Below, piece by piece: positions 34,942 to 47,122 of a DNA stretch of 64,000 bases (positions are counted from its first letter, which is position 1; every line of letters starts with the position of its first letter). Made by a program: the position numbers and the translations under genes. Location: the NCBI GenBank assembly GCA_900074885.1, contig FJUW01000003.1, positions 587,273 through 651,272 of the forward strand, written 5' to 3'. Under the pieces are notes generated by a model. The model was not told the origin of the DNA. It searched no databases and saw only the letters and a list, made by a program, of their open reading frames with translations. This DNA comes from Rhynchosporium graminicola. Taxonomy: Eukaryota; Ascomycota; Leotiomycetes; Helotiales; Ploettnerulaceae.

Positions 34942-36139
34942 ATGCCACCTCCTAGACAATTCATACCCCGTAATTCGGGTCCGCATCGGATAGCATGTTT
35001 GTCTCCCATCCTCTTCTCCACAACCTCGATGCGATTCCAATAATGAGACTGAATGGACCTGGATCTAACATAAATCACAGGCATAGCACTCTACCGTTCC
35101 CTGATCGCTCAGAGCCTTCAGATTCCGCTGCCTCACGAGTTTACGAGTCATGAATATGGGGAGAAAGGCTACGAGAAGATAAATCCCATCAAGCATTTCA
35201 TACGCAAGAAATTCCGGCAGAATACACATCATGCGAGTCCGAGGTTGATTGTGTCAGCTCTAGAGGCTGGCTATGCTGTTAGTTCTCGCCTTCGATAGAC
35301 AGAAACAAGATGCTTTTTGGGACTTGGGAGCCAATGCGAGCACACGGCGAGAACAGAATATATGCTAATTCATCTCCGCTCCTCTCCAGGCCGAAGAGCT
35401 CCTCTACTCAGCAATAATAGGCTCCACCACCGCCCTCTCTCAAATCCACGGCCTTCTGCACACCCTCCACCGCCAAAGACTCTTAGCACGACAACGATGT
35501 GCGCAACCAGCTCCTCGCCCTACAGCGGCTCTCAAAGCCCGATTACGAGCTTACCCCGGCGCCGGAAAAGTCGTCGACATACGTCCTCTTCCTCTTTCAA
35601 AACTCAGCGCCAATAGACATGTGCCCAGTCTCACTATAGCGACATTCCTACCCTTCCTGCGGTTCAAGAAAGAGCAGAGTCCGTATCTCAGCCGCGTGCT
35701 GTCTCAAAAGACGAAGTTGAAACAGAAAAGGACGAATTGGATTGATGTATTAGAAATGCAGGTTGAGATGGGGAACATGGAGGGGGAATGGGAGGATTGT
35801 GTTCTGGAGGCTGTGGAAGATGAGGGGAAGGCTGAGGAGAGTGAGGGATTGGAGAGGTTGGGTTGGGGGAGTGAGGATGAGAGTTGGGCGGTCGAGGCAG
35901 ATAAGTCGCGAAAACAGGTTTTGAGGAATATCTACAAAGAGTATAGTAATGCGAAGAGGTTGGCGGATAGGTTGGTTGGGGTGGTGAAGGAGGAGAGGGA
36001 TCTTTGGGAGTGGGAGAGGAGTCAACGGAAGGAGAAGAAGTGGAAGGCTAAGGGGTATGTGGTGGAGGAGAAGAGCTTCCAGAGAAAAGAGAAGGGCGAG
36101 GAGAAATTCGCGACTTGGAAACCTTTGTCGGCTTCTTGA
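34942..36139 (+). CDS. LYR-motif protein, Cup1-like, probably mitochondrial
   Basis: Three exons (34942-34969, 35081-35277, 35390-36139) with introns of 111 and 112 nt give 324 residues. The tiny first exon (MPPPRQFIP) is spliced to ALYRSLIAQSLQIPLP, the tripeptide LYR near residue 13 opening a complex-1-LYR fold, followed by NPIKHFIRKKFRQN. Exon 3 continues AEELLYSAIIGSTTALSQIH, and a central block with FLRFKKEQSPYLSRVL is typical of the fungal family that includes S. pombe Cup1. The C-terminus is rich in Glu, Lys and Trp. LYR proteins usually bind the mitochondrial acyl-carrier protein and serve in Fe-S or respiratory-complex assembly; the specific role here is not known. An in-frame TAA just upstream of exon 2 requires a splice, which supports the small first exon. 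Confidence 0.8.
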
Positions 36140-36547
36140 GTACATGTCGGTTTTATGATCAAAGATACCCTGTTATAATTATGTAGATATAGAGGACGAC
36201 CTCTACAGCACAGCATACGAGTTTCATGTGGCATCCCGTCCAAACAATACTGTAGAGTAAAGTTATCATGGTATTTGGTGATTTGCACTACCGTGGTGTT
36301 TCCTAACAAAATCGAGTACTCATCCACTATCCGCTCACTTGGTCGTTTCATTCGTCGTAAAGATGGAAATGGATGGGCTGGGAACCGTTTTGGTCGCTCG
36401 GATGCATCTTGAATTCAAAGAAAGAAAGCCTTCCTCAGTCCAACACTTGTTTGTTTCGTCCGTCATCAACAGTCATCTGTCCATCGTAGCATCTCCTGCC
36501 AACAATCTTCATCATCGCGAGTAGTAGTAGGTAACGGCGGGAGAGCA

Positions 36548-37196
36548 TCATTCGTACTTCGATCCTTCGGGTGGCTGGGGGAGCTTCTTGTTTGATGGAT
36601 GCGCCATGAACCTGCGAGCAGTTCTGTTAGTCCCACCGTCTGCTGGATACACTGAATGCGGAACGGAAACACCTACCTTCTCAACTCAATCAGGACCGTC
36701 TCCATGGTCATGTTCCGATTCCAGTTTGCTAAGCAAGCCAATTTCGAAGGATCCACAACACCATTACGCGGGCTCACGCAGGGAAGGTTGACCGCATTTG
36801 TAAATTGAATGGTGGGTGGCTTGTCTGGGTAATCGGGACCGCAATGCATGTTAAGGCCGTAGATGCGGTTCTCATGGACACTCTATCGACCCGGAACCAT
36901 GTCAGCTCTATGTTCCTGCTATGCTTCTGTTTGTACTGGTCATCTTGTACTGTGGTAGAGCTGAGATGGAAAGGGGAGACAAACGTGTGGTGGGCCGAGG
37001 ATTGTGCCGTTCCAGTTCGACATTAAGAGATCGTCACCATCTGCCAATCCGTATGAACATGCTTCTGTAGACATCATATAGATCAGCACTGAAAAAAGAG
37101 CGACGCAAATTTGGAGTTCTTACCAGCTCCGAGACCTTTCTCGCCCTTCTCTAATTCCTCTAGAAGTCTGAAGTTGCGGGGGACTTTGGCTGCCAT
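36548..37196 (-). CDS. mms2: Mms2, ubiquitin-conjugating enzyme E2 variant (UEV)
   Basis: Four exons (37196-37124, 37064-36985, 36882-36677, 36611-36548) encode 140 residues; the introns are 59, 102 and 65 nt. The assembled protein follows known Mms2/UEV1 throughout: MAAKVPRNFRLLEELEKGEK, SYGLADGDDLLMSNWNGTIL, GPPHSVHENRIYGLNMHCG, YPDKPPTIQFTNAVNLPCV, NWNRNMTMETVLIELRR, FMAHPSNKKLPQPPEGS. As in all UEVs the catalytic Cys of E2 enzymes is absent. Mms2 pairs with Ubc13 to build Lys63-linked ubiquitin chains on PCNA for error-free damage tolerance. No exon is longer than 206 nt, so the gene is easily missed by open-frame searches. It lies tail-to-tail with the Cup1-like gene and head-to-head with MON2. 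Confidence 0.97.
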
Positions 37197-37727
37197 GTTG
37201 ACTGCGCTCTGGATCTATGTCTTGTCGATAATAAGAACTCCAGGGTCCAAGACGGAGTATCGGTGTTATGAAGAAGCTGGACCTGAATTTCGAAATGGTA
37301 AATATTGTAAAAGTTATTGCAGATTCGAAGGAGAGGCTGCGTGACACAGATCGTCGTGAATGCAGGTTGGCGGGGTGTGCTTGCCAAGGTCAGAATCGCC
37401 GGGTAAACTTCGGCTTCTATACCATGTCGGCATTGTGACCACTTTGATGGACAGGAGCGTCAGGCTTGACTTGACTCTTTTGAATTATTGAATGAGCCGA
37501 GGAGGAAGAATGGACGTTTGATAGAGATTTTCAAGTATCTTTATTTCTTTCATAAAATCAGATCATACTTGATGCTATTGAAGAGCTTGACAGCCACCTC
37601 GCTCGGCTAGCTATCCCTCGTCTCATCTCAAAGGCCAGCAGTTCCGTTTTGGAATCAACAACACAGCAGCACTTCATGAAAGTCTACATATCATGGCCAC
37701 ATCATTTTCTGAGTTGATTCAGTAATA
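37197..37727. promoter_or_regulatory. Shared divergent promoter region MMS2 / MON2
   Basis: 531 bp separate the start codons of two divergently transcribed genes. No coding potential is seen inside. A shared promoter is inferred from layout only. Confidence 0.5.
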
Positions 37728-40700
37728 ATGACGGCGCAGATACTCGCTTCGGAGCTAGGAAATCTGATACAGGAGAGCAAGAGGAAACACACAGAACTGA
37801 GAAATGTGAGCTTACGTGGTACTTTTGAGGTTGTGAGCTGTGGCTGAGAGTAATGTTAGGCAGCGGAGAAATCACTCGACGAACTCAAAGGTTTGCGGTC
37901 AACGTCAGAGGCCCAGATAGCCGCAGGCAAGTCATCTCATAAGTTGTCAGAATCAGATGTCTAATTGTTCCAGACCTAAGTCAACGCCCAAACTTCGTCA
38001 CGCCCTTTGTCATAGCCTGTGGAACCAAGAATGTAAAGTTTACAGGAATAGCCATCGTATGCCTTCAGAGACTGGTGGTGTCACGAGCTTTGCCAAGATC
38101 ACGTCTAAGAGAAGTGCTGGAAGCATTTAAGGAAGCTACTTCGGCAGGACTAGATGTCCAGCTCAAGATCCTACAGGCGCTGCCTTCACTACTGCAAAAT
38201 TATGCAGACGATCTGAAGGGAGAATTGATCGCTGCCAGTCTGAACATATGCACCATCCTACAGGCTAGCAAGAATGCAATTGTGAATAACACAGCGGCAG
38301 CAACCTTGCAGCAGTTGGTTGTAAGCGTTTTTGATAAAGTCGTAGCAGAGGATAGTCAGTTTCTGAACACACTTTGATGGATGCCAACTGACCGCGTAAA
38401 GAAATTGCTCTCGAGCTACCAACCGTTGGGGAGGCCTCAATCGAAGATGGAACCGTCCAACTTCGCGCTGCGGCGCTGGACGCCTACAAAGTCTTCAATG
38501 ATTTGTGTCTCCTGACAGAATCCCAAAAACCTCAGTTCCTGAAGGCTGCTGGATTGCCTCAAACTTTCGGTCTGGAGCTGATCGAATCGGTCTTGACCAA
38601 TCATGCCACGGTCTTTCTAAATCATCCTGAGCAGGCGAATATTCTTCGCATTAGGGTGATGCCGTTCATTATCAGTGCTCTTTCGGAGAAGCTCAACTTT
38701 GCAGTCACTGTTAGAATAGTTCGTATCCTGTATACGCTTCTCAGGAAGCACCTGAGTATTCTAACTTCTGAGGGTGAGATGTCGCTTGGCCTTCTGACGC
38801 ATATGCTTGATCACGATACTGCGCTATGGAAACGCTCTTTGTGCATGGAAGCTTTAAGAGGTATCTTTGCGGATGCGGCCCTTGTCAGGCGAGTATTTGC
38901 TATGTATGATGCTCAAGATGGCAGGAAGAATATCCTTCGAGACCTGGTAGCTGCCTTCGTCAGGTTGAGCACTGAGAAGCCCGCGGTCATCGGTCTAGGT
39001 CCTCAATCTACGATCCCGGTGATGAGTCAAGGTAGCAGTTCTGGGTCAGATCAAGCAATGCTTGAAGCTAGCGGTGTGCCTGGGATCATCAGCAGCTCCG
39101 TTAGCTCGAACGAACCCTCTGTTGGTGTAAGTACTCAATGGAGCACGATGAGGGTGCCTTGCATCGATCAGCTGGACAAGACCGAGGCGCCTGTCATTCC
39201 AGAGTCCTACATCTATAGCCTGACACTAGCCTGTATCAGCGGCTTTTCTGAAGGGCTTGCCAAATTTATCCTGCCATTGACGGTCCCCGACCGACCCCGC
39301 AAGAAAGCAAGACAATCAGAATTCGAACCCCATGATTCGATGCCTGGAAGTCCGGACCCTCGAATAAAGTTGGAGAGAAGAACGTCAATCAAGAAAAATC
39401 CCATTCCAGTAAATCCATTGACTCTCGAAGATCATCCACTTTTCGAGGACGTCAGAATTTGTGCTAGAATCGTCGATGATTGCTGGCCAGCAATATTGGC
39501 TACATGCTCCACCTTCTTGTACGCAGCGCTGGATACGGAATACTATCACGGCTTGGTGAGATCGTTCCAGAAGTTTACTCACGTCGCTGGACTTCTTCGT
39601 CTTGCTACTCCCCGGGATGCATTCTTAACAACATTAGGAAAAGCGGCAGTACCTTCAAATGTGTTAGCAGCCAACACACCAGCAGCTCCCGCGCCGCCTA
39701 CGCCAAGTATAGAGAAGCAGAGCATTTTCAGCAATGCCAAAGGTCTTCTCAGTGTCGATACTTTAGTTAGCCAGTCATCAGACCGTGGTAGACAGTCATC
39801 TGTCGACAGTAGCCCGACATCCCTCAATACCAGGAATTTATTGTGTCTACGGGCGCTTCTGAACCTGGGAATTGCCCTTGGTCCAACTCTCGACTCGGCA
39901 TGGGCTATTGTCCTTGGGACTCTTCAGCAAGCTGATCTAGTCTTATTTTCCAGTACCAAGTCAGCGAGAACTCCGAACACAAACCAAAGGCCCGAAAGCC
40001 AATCTTCGAATGATGGGTCGGCTTTATTAGCAAATTTTGGCACTGAGATCAAAGCTGTTGAGACTGCAGCCTCCAGATTACTCGAAAGCACAATTGATTT
40101 TCCTAACGAAGCTTTTGTGGAAGTTGTTACGGCGTTATGCTCTTTGTTCGGAAGAGAAGAGATGCCGAAGCAACAATCAGAAGTTACAAATACTTCTGAT
40201 CCGCCATCACCAAAGAGTCGTCGTCCATCTCATGGACATCGGGGACTTCACAGCATTAATACAGCACCTGCAACCCAGAACCAGGAGGACCTGTTTGCGC
40301 TTGCAAAGCTAGGCGATGTAGCGAGTATAAACATTGGGCGTCTGATGAACTACGATCCAAGGACCAGTGGATGGGCAGCACTCACATCTGAGCTTACTTC
40401 AGCCGCTTGCTCTCCGTCCACGCCATCGTCTGTTCGACTGAGGGCGGCTGAGATTCTTGTTCGGCTTGTCCTCGAAGCTGCCACTGCCACATTGTCCCTT
40501 CCAGAGGAGCTGCGACGTGATGTACAGCTACGACTTCTTCAGACCTATAAAAAAGCAATATTGCCCTTGGAGTCTGATGAACGTGAGATATCGGTCTCGA
40601 TCCATGCAACCGATATCGATGTTCACAAAGTAATACTTGAAGGTCTCAAGAGTATTCTCGAGCAGTGTGGCGAGACCTTCGTCGATGGCTGGGACATAGC

Positions 40701-43048
40701 TTTCAGCATTATTGGAAGTGTTTTTGTTAATAACGCTGCTCAAATCCACTGCACGGTCAAAGATTCTAGAGAATCAACCACACGATCTGCCAGACTAATT
40801 CGGTCGTCCTTCAATTCGCTGCAGCTCATCTGCTCTGACTTTTTATCCTCGCTGCCTAACGCCTGCTTTATAATACTCGTCGATACTTTATATAATTTCT
40901 GCACTCAGGACGATGATTTGAACATCTCTTTGACAGTATGTAGAGGTCGTATTGATATTTGAAGTATCGCGCTGACTATACATGCAGACCGTGACATTCT
41001 TCTGGGTCTTGTCCGACTTTATCTCGGGAAGAACTACTTCTTTCTCTCTGAGCCCCAATCTCATCAAGGGTGTCAATGAAGAGAACCTCGTCGAGATGGC
41101 GTCTGGAGATGACCTATCTGTATCGGACGCTGCTCTTTGGATGCTCTTACTTCTGCGGCTAACTTCGGTCACAACCGACGAAAGACTAGAACTGAGGAAT
41201 AGTCAGTTGAAAACCCTTGACATTTGCGCATCGCATGTCATCTAACTGTCAATAGGCGCGATACAAACACTACTCCGAATATTTGACGCTTACGGAGACC
41301 AATTGAGTCCCGAAGCTTGGACAATGTGCTTGAATTCAGTCATATTCAAGCTTCTCTCTTCGATCGAGGTTCAGCTCCAAGCTACGCATGAAGAGGATTC
41401 TTCCGTCTCGGACAAAGACAAGACTGGCTGGAACGAGACTATAGTCGTTGTCTTGACTGGAATCACCAATCTCCTGGCAGATTATCTAGACGTGCTGTCA
41501 AGCCACCCTTCATTCAGCAAATCCTGGGATGCACTACTTGGACACTTCAGAGCTTTGCTAGATTTCAATGTCTTAGAAATTAACACAGCCGTCTTCAAAT
41601 CACTGCGACAAATCCTTACCCGAGGTAACATCAAGGAAGGCTCGGCAAGCAACTTCGATCGCCATGCCCTTGACTTGGTTTGGGATTTGTGGTCGACCTC
41701 CCTACCGGTCGTCAAATCGGATCCGACAAATAAGCGCTTCGATAATCAAAATTATCTGCTTGCTTATTCAGCTGCTCTTCAAGAGATATATCGTTTGATC
41801 CAAGCAGACATCGGTGATGAAAGGGTACAGAGAATGCTCATCCTATTAAGGGAAGCCATTCAACAAGCGAGTGCAGCAACCTACTCCGCTGATATCGAGT
41901 ACCTGACACCCTTGCAGAGTCAAGTGTTGGAATGTCTCAAGATGATACGAACTGATATCGAAGGTGTACCGGCTGCACTGATCGGTCAAGTAGCTGAGTT
42001 CGTTGCCTTGGCCTTCGAGCCCAGATGTCCATCTGAGACACAACGACCAACATATGTTGCTCTATCTAAGGCTTCAATGGCTCTTTCTGAGAGTCTTATA
42101 ATTGCGCATTCGTCTGACCACGAGATCTATAATAGCGGAGCTGTTTCATCTGCTCTCACTGCACTGGCAAGACCTATTGTCATGAAGTATTCGTTCCCCC
42201 TCGTCACAAAGAGCATATCGCCATGGCGTCAAGCAACTACCTCATTCCTGGCTGTCTTCAAGTCTATCCTCCCAGTACTTACCAAATCCTCCCTCACCAG
42301 CGAGGTAGTCAGTAATCTCTGGACCTCGATCATCACAATCGGCAACGGCATCATGGCCGCAGACTGCGCATCCCTCTCATCCACAGCCACCATACCCACC
42401 GACCAAGACTTCGACATCACATCCTTCATCACGCTCCGAGATCTCATTACACCAGCTCTAGGCTCTTCTTCAATCCCCGACAAAACGCGCTTGACATATA
42501 CTAAATCCCTCTTCCATAGATCCCTTATTCACGCTCCCCTCCCCTCAGAACTCCCCCAACCAAGCCAAGAACTTCTCTCGACACTCTACCAAACCCGCAC
42601 AGGACGGACAGTCGACCCAGTACCGGCACGCAGAGCGAAAATGAGCTACGTCTGCATGGATACGCTCTTCTCCCTCGTCGCTCTCAACGACGGCTCAGCC
42701 CCAAGGATCAAGCTCGCCCAAGCAGCTGCGCCATATCTCATCCTCCGCGCAGGCCTCACACTCCGTGCATATATCGCAGATCAGCCTCTTCGAGGCCGCA
42801 TGCCACAGCCGCTTTCGCAGCGGAGAGAGTTGTTGTATATTCTCAAGGCACTAGTCAATTTGAGTTGTGAGCCGGAAGCTATTCCGGACTCAACCGGTGT
42901 GGAGAGTGAGGGCAAGAAACACCTTTTCTGGCTGTACCCGCTTTTGGCGAAAGCGGTTAGGGCTGCTAGTAGGGATATGGAGGTCCTCGAGTGGGTGGGT
43001 AAGGCGCTGGATGTTGTGGGTGGAGAGTTTGGTGTAGGTGAGAGTTGA
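37728..43048 (+). CDS. mon2: Mon2, large Arf-GEF-like endosome-Golgi trafficking protein
   Basis: Six exons (37728-37805, 37860-37926, 37974-38354, 38402-40935, 40988-41201, 41256-43048) give 1688 residues, the normal Mon2 size. The DCB domain opens with QILASELGNLIQESKRKHTELR and AAEKSLDELKGL; VTPFVIACGTKN and LREVLEAFKEATSAGLDVQLKILQALP follow. The HUS region lies around ESVLTNHATVFLNHPEQA, and the C-terminal Mon2 block around FFWVLSDFISGR and LLLLRLTSVTTDERLELRNSAIQTLLRIFDAYG. The Sec7 GEF domain is absent, as in the family. Mon2 works with the flippase Neo1/Dop1 in endosome-to-Golgi transport. Intron 2 (37927-37973) has a GC donor (GCAAGT). All other introns are GT-AG and 47-54 nt. Confidence 0.95.
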
Positions 43049-43789
43049 GATGAGAAGTAGGGGTGGATGTACTGTATGTAGGTAATTTGAAAAGCTCTGA
43101 ACGGACTTGAGATCAGAAGTGATAGCTTCAATGATGATTTGGGCCATATTGTGACATAGAGGACACTTTGATTAGGGCATGGCTATCGTCATATACAGGG
43201 ACACTCCGTCATTTGACTCATTTCCTTTTCAATGTATATCTGACATGATATCGATCATGCGAGGCTGCATAAATTCGTGTTTGGTCAAGGAACAAGCGAG
43301 GCATATCGCTTAGAGCGTATGCAGCAAACAAAGTCCGATGGTCGTACCAGGACTTCGAGATACTGCCAGACTTAGTATTGTCCTGTAATATTTTCGGTGA
43401 CTTCGATTTTCTCTACATATATCCCGCCGTGACACTATCGGCAAAAAACCGAAGGTCCTCCAGAAGCAGACTTGGGCCGGCCTCGATGTTCAATCGGATG
43501 TATTAGCATGCTTTACAACATTCACTTCGCTACAAATTTTCGATTTCTTACAATCTCTATGCTCTACCAGATTGTCTTTATTTTGGATATGAATGTTCGG
43601 GTTTTGTTGCTTTACATAAGAATTTTGGTATTGATTTGAGAAGTGATTTCTCCTTCATAGTACAAGGACGGTACACGCGTACAAACGCATCGATCGTCTG
43701 AAACGGTTGAAACCCGACCGATATCCGCTTGCTGTTGTACACTAATCTGTTGCTTTCCCATTTTCGTCTTTCCATTTTCGGTCCAAAAC
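43049..43789. other. Convergent intergenic region
   Basis: About 0.74 kb between the 3' ends of MON2 and the stomatin-like gene. Nothing beyond presumed 3' UTRs is seen. Confidence 0.5.
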
Positions 43790-45107
43790 CTACTTTCGCA
43801 GTCTGGTATTCTCGAACGACGCCAACATGCTCCTCTTCATCTCGTCATTGGGCGATTCCACGTCCGCGAGGAATTTCTCTCCGTTGTCATTCTCCTTCTG
43901 GGAAGCTTGAGCCTCATCTGCTCTAGTAGCCATGGCTTTATTTTGTGCGTCACCAACTTTGCCATACACAGCCATAGCACTCGCGATCATGCTTCCAATA
44001 TCTCCCACGTTACCAGGCACAACAACAGCAGTACCCTCCTTGGCCAGCTTGCCAAAAGCCTCAACGTACTTCTCGGCCACGCTCAAGCTGACAGCTCCTT
44101 GTGCGAACTCCTTGCCGGAAGCCATACTGTTAGCCACGGCATCAATACCAGCGGCAGTAGCCTTCGCCTTCACCAGAATCGCCTCAGCCTCTCCACTCGC
44201 CATATTGATCTGCTCACTCTTCAAAGCCTCAGAGGCGAGAATCACACTCTGTTTTCGTCCTTCGGCAATGTTGATAGCACTTTGTCTCTGTCCCTCGGAA
44301 TCGAGGATCTCGGCACGTTTGCTGCGCTCTGCGGTGACCTGTCGATGCATGGCTTCTACGACGCCCTCTGGGGCGTGGATGTCTCTGATCTCATAACGTA
44401 GGCAGACGATACCCCACTCTTGGGCGGCTTCGTTGATTGCGGTTGTAATGTTCGTGTTGAGGGCAGCTCGCTCTTTGAGAACGTGGTCGAGTGTTAGTTG
44501 ACCAATTTCTGAACGCATTGTCGTTTGTGCAAGTTGGGAAATTGCGTATTCTGCATCTTCAACACCATAACTTCGAACCATTAGCCAGCATTTAATACTT
44601 AGAAGACTTGATAACATACCTCGCCTTGTAGGCATCAAAGACTCGTGTATATAACACTCCATCGAGCTCCAAAGTGACATTGTCTGCTGTAATAGCACTC
44701 TGGCTAGGAATCTCGATAGCCGCCTCCTTCAAGCTCTTCACATATGCGATTCGATCCAAGAATGGCATAAGGATAGCTGGACCCGGTGCGAGGATCTTGT
44801 TGAACTTTCCCATTCGCTCGACAACCCATGCTGTCTGCTGGGGCACGAACTTGATGATTGTGTTTGCTGGTAGACGGGGTTTTTGGAAGTAAGATGAAGG
44901 TACACTTGAATTACTAATTCCCATCAACGCGCTACTAGGAGCTCTTGACCGTGGGGTGACATGAAGCTGTCGTCTATGTTGTGTTCTGAGGACGGGGAGA
45001 GTTGCAGCTCTGGCTATTGGGAGGGTTCGAGTAGTGAGAACCGACGTGAAGGATTTTCTAAATAGGAGCTCATTCAATGCCCCTAGTGAGGCCGCTTCTA
45101 ACGCCAT
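43790..45107 (-). CDS. Stomatin-like protein 2, mitochondrial SPFH/prohibitin-domain protein
   Basis: Two exons (45107-44620 and 44570-43790) with a 49-nt intron give 422 residues. The first 60 or so residues are Arg/Leu/Ala-rich without acidic residues past position 15, as in a mitochondrial presequence (LPVLRTQHRRQLHVTPRSRA). The SPFH domain follows: FVPQQTAWVVERMGKFNKIL, PGPAILMPFLDRIAYV, SLKEAAIEIPSQSAITADNV, then across the splice FDAYKASYGVEDAEYAISQL, TTMRSEIGQLTLDHVLKERA, IRDIHAPEGVVEAMHRQ. A helical Ala/Glu-rich region and a tail ending KRSMLASFENTRLRK close it. SLP2 organises cardiolipin-rich inner-membrane domains and supports prohibitins and respiratory complexes. Confidence 0.95.
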
Positions 45108-45341
45108 CTTGATGAGTTGTGGATGTTGGATTGGGAGGCAATTACATCCGTCAAGACTTCTCTGCCTTATCAGATTAAATGAGGCTAGGTTTTAGGCGAG
45201 GCGGAAGTTACGCCTCGTCTTCGGTGTCGCGATTGAAGTAGAAATGTCACGACCACAACACCAGATACCGACAGCAAAGTCAGATTAATTCTCGGCGACT
45301 TTCACTGGAAATACCAGTTGTAAATCGAAGAGACTGGCACC
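45108..45341. promoter_or_regulatory. Short divergent promoter, stomatin-like / WBP4-like
   Basis: Only 234 bp separate the two start codons, so the promoters must overlap. No TATA element stands out. Confidence 0.55.
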
Positions 45342-46335
45342 ATGTCCGAATACTGGAAATCCACGGTAAGTCGCACTTGCCCCTCGAAGTTTAGGTACTT
45401 TACACTGACAAATGCGACAGCCCAAATACTGGTGCAAGCACTGCAAAACCTACGTCCGCGACACAAAACTAGAGAAGACAAACCATGAGGCAACCCCGAA
45501 GCATCAAGGTAACCTAAAGCGATTCCTGCGCGATCTGCACCGCAACCACGAGAAAGATGAGAAGGACAAAGAGCGATCGAAGATGGAGGTAGAAAGACTG
45601 AAGGGCTTGGTTTCAGGCGGCGGATCAAGTTCAGCATTGGGTTCGTCAAGTTCTGCGTTTGGAAGGGGGCCAACGCCATCAGTGCCTAGACAGTATGCTA
45701 CAGAGGCGCAAAGGAAGAAACAGCTTGCGCAGTTAGCAGAGATGGGCGTTGAAATACCCAGTGAGGTTAGATCGGATATGGCAATGCCGGGAGAGTGGCA
45801 GGTCACATCGGAACGCGTTATAGACCCTGAGGGAACGGAGAAGAAACCAGATGCGCTCGCTTTGGGAGTACGGAAGAGAGAGGCTGATGAGGAAGAGGCT
45901 GAGCTGATTGAGGCTAAGAAGAGGAGATGGGGATCAGCATATCGAACGCATCCGACTGAGGAGAAAGACGATGGTTTGGACGATCTACTGAACAATGCGA
46001 CGTGGAAAGGAAAGGAACTAGCGACAAAGGATGATGGCAAGGCTGAAGTCAAGGAAGAAATCAAGGACGGAGCCAAGCAGGAATCTGACAAGCCGGAATT
46101 AGGAGAACCATCGAATGGGCCAACAGAAGATGCTAAGTTCGATGATGCTCATTTACCTGGAATCAAGAGAGAGCTTCCAGATGGAGATAATAACGCTATC
46201 GGTTCGTTACTTCCGATTGAGGGCGTCATGCAGGAGGCAGAGGAGCCGACTGTTACTGGTGTGGTTTTTAAGAAGCGGAAGGCCAAGAACATCCGACAGA
46301 AAGGAGGTGTCCCCAGAAGCTCAATATTATATTAA
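45342..46335 (+). CDS. WBP4-like U1-type zinc-finger protein, spliceosome-associated
   Basis: An 8-codon first exon (45342-45365) and a second exon (45421-46335) around a 55-nt intron give 312 residues. The splice assembles MSEYWKSTPKYWCKHCKTYV; the C-x2-C pair (Cys13, Cys16) and the two His in NHEATPKHQGN form a matrin/U1-type C2H2 finger, followed by a basic helix FLRDLHRNHEKDEKDKERSK. The rest is charged and disordered, with EAKKRRWGSAY and a C-terminal VVFKKRKAKNIRQK motif typical of the family. The human relative WBP4/FBP21 adds WW domains, which are not visible here. The role in splicing is inferred from the finger and overall architecture. Confidence 0.88.
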
Positions 46336-47122
46336 CAAAGCTGCGAACGCGTGACCCAAATCACACTGTCAAATCTACCGGAAGCATCCATTCAAACAGC
46401 AGCTACCTGCTCAAACCATGGCTTACGGCATGTTGTCAGCGTCATTGGCCACTGCAAATGTAGTTTGCTCATGTGCTTGTCCGTTTCGAAAAACTGAAAC
46501 GTCGTTGCTGGATTCGAGCAGCTCGAGCAGATACCTAAGAATCGATATGGACCGGCGATGCTCTGAAACCATGGATTTAGACCGGTATGCCAATCAGGAG
46601 TCTCTTGGCTACAACCAAAAATCGTCGAGATTTTCCTCTCTGCGACCTCTACGACTCTACAAGCCACACTCTTGTCTCCGTCTGCTCACTTGATCTTATC
46701 ACGTCAAATCTGATATATTTTCCTAAAGAGGAACGGCACTCAACGGCACGCGCCTCGGGTGTTCCTGGCTAGCTAGATAGATGCTAGAGCTCCTGCAGCT
46801 CTAACCCCGCGATCCTTCACGTCATAGCATGGCATTTCATCATTTGCACTAGAACCTACATTGACGTTGACTTACAAATACAAATGAGTGGACACTCATA
46901 ACAGAATTGACCAATATGAATCTTCAGAGGAAGGAAAGGGCGTCCCACAAGTGACGTGTGCAATGAGTGCTCTATCTTCTCGTTTACTTCATACGACTTG
47001 TCCTGATGTGAACTGCTATCATTATCACAGAATTGCAGTTCGCTTGGTACATGTTCAAATTGTATTCTATACTCACAACATTCGTAACTCGCAGGTCCTT
47101 CACTACAATCCAATCATTCGCA
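46336..47122. other. Intergenic region
   Basis: About 0.79 kb with no supportable gene on either strand. Confidence 0.45.
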
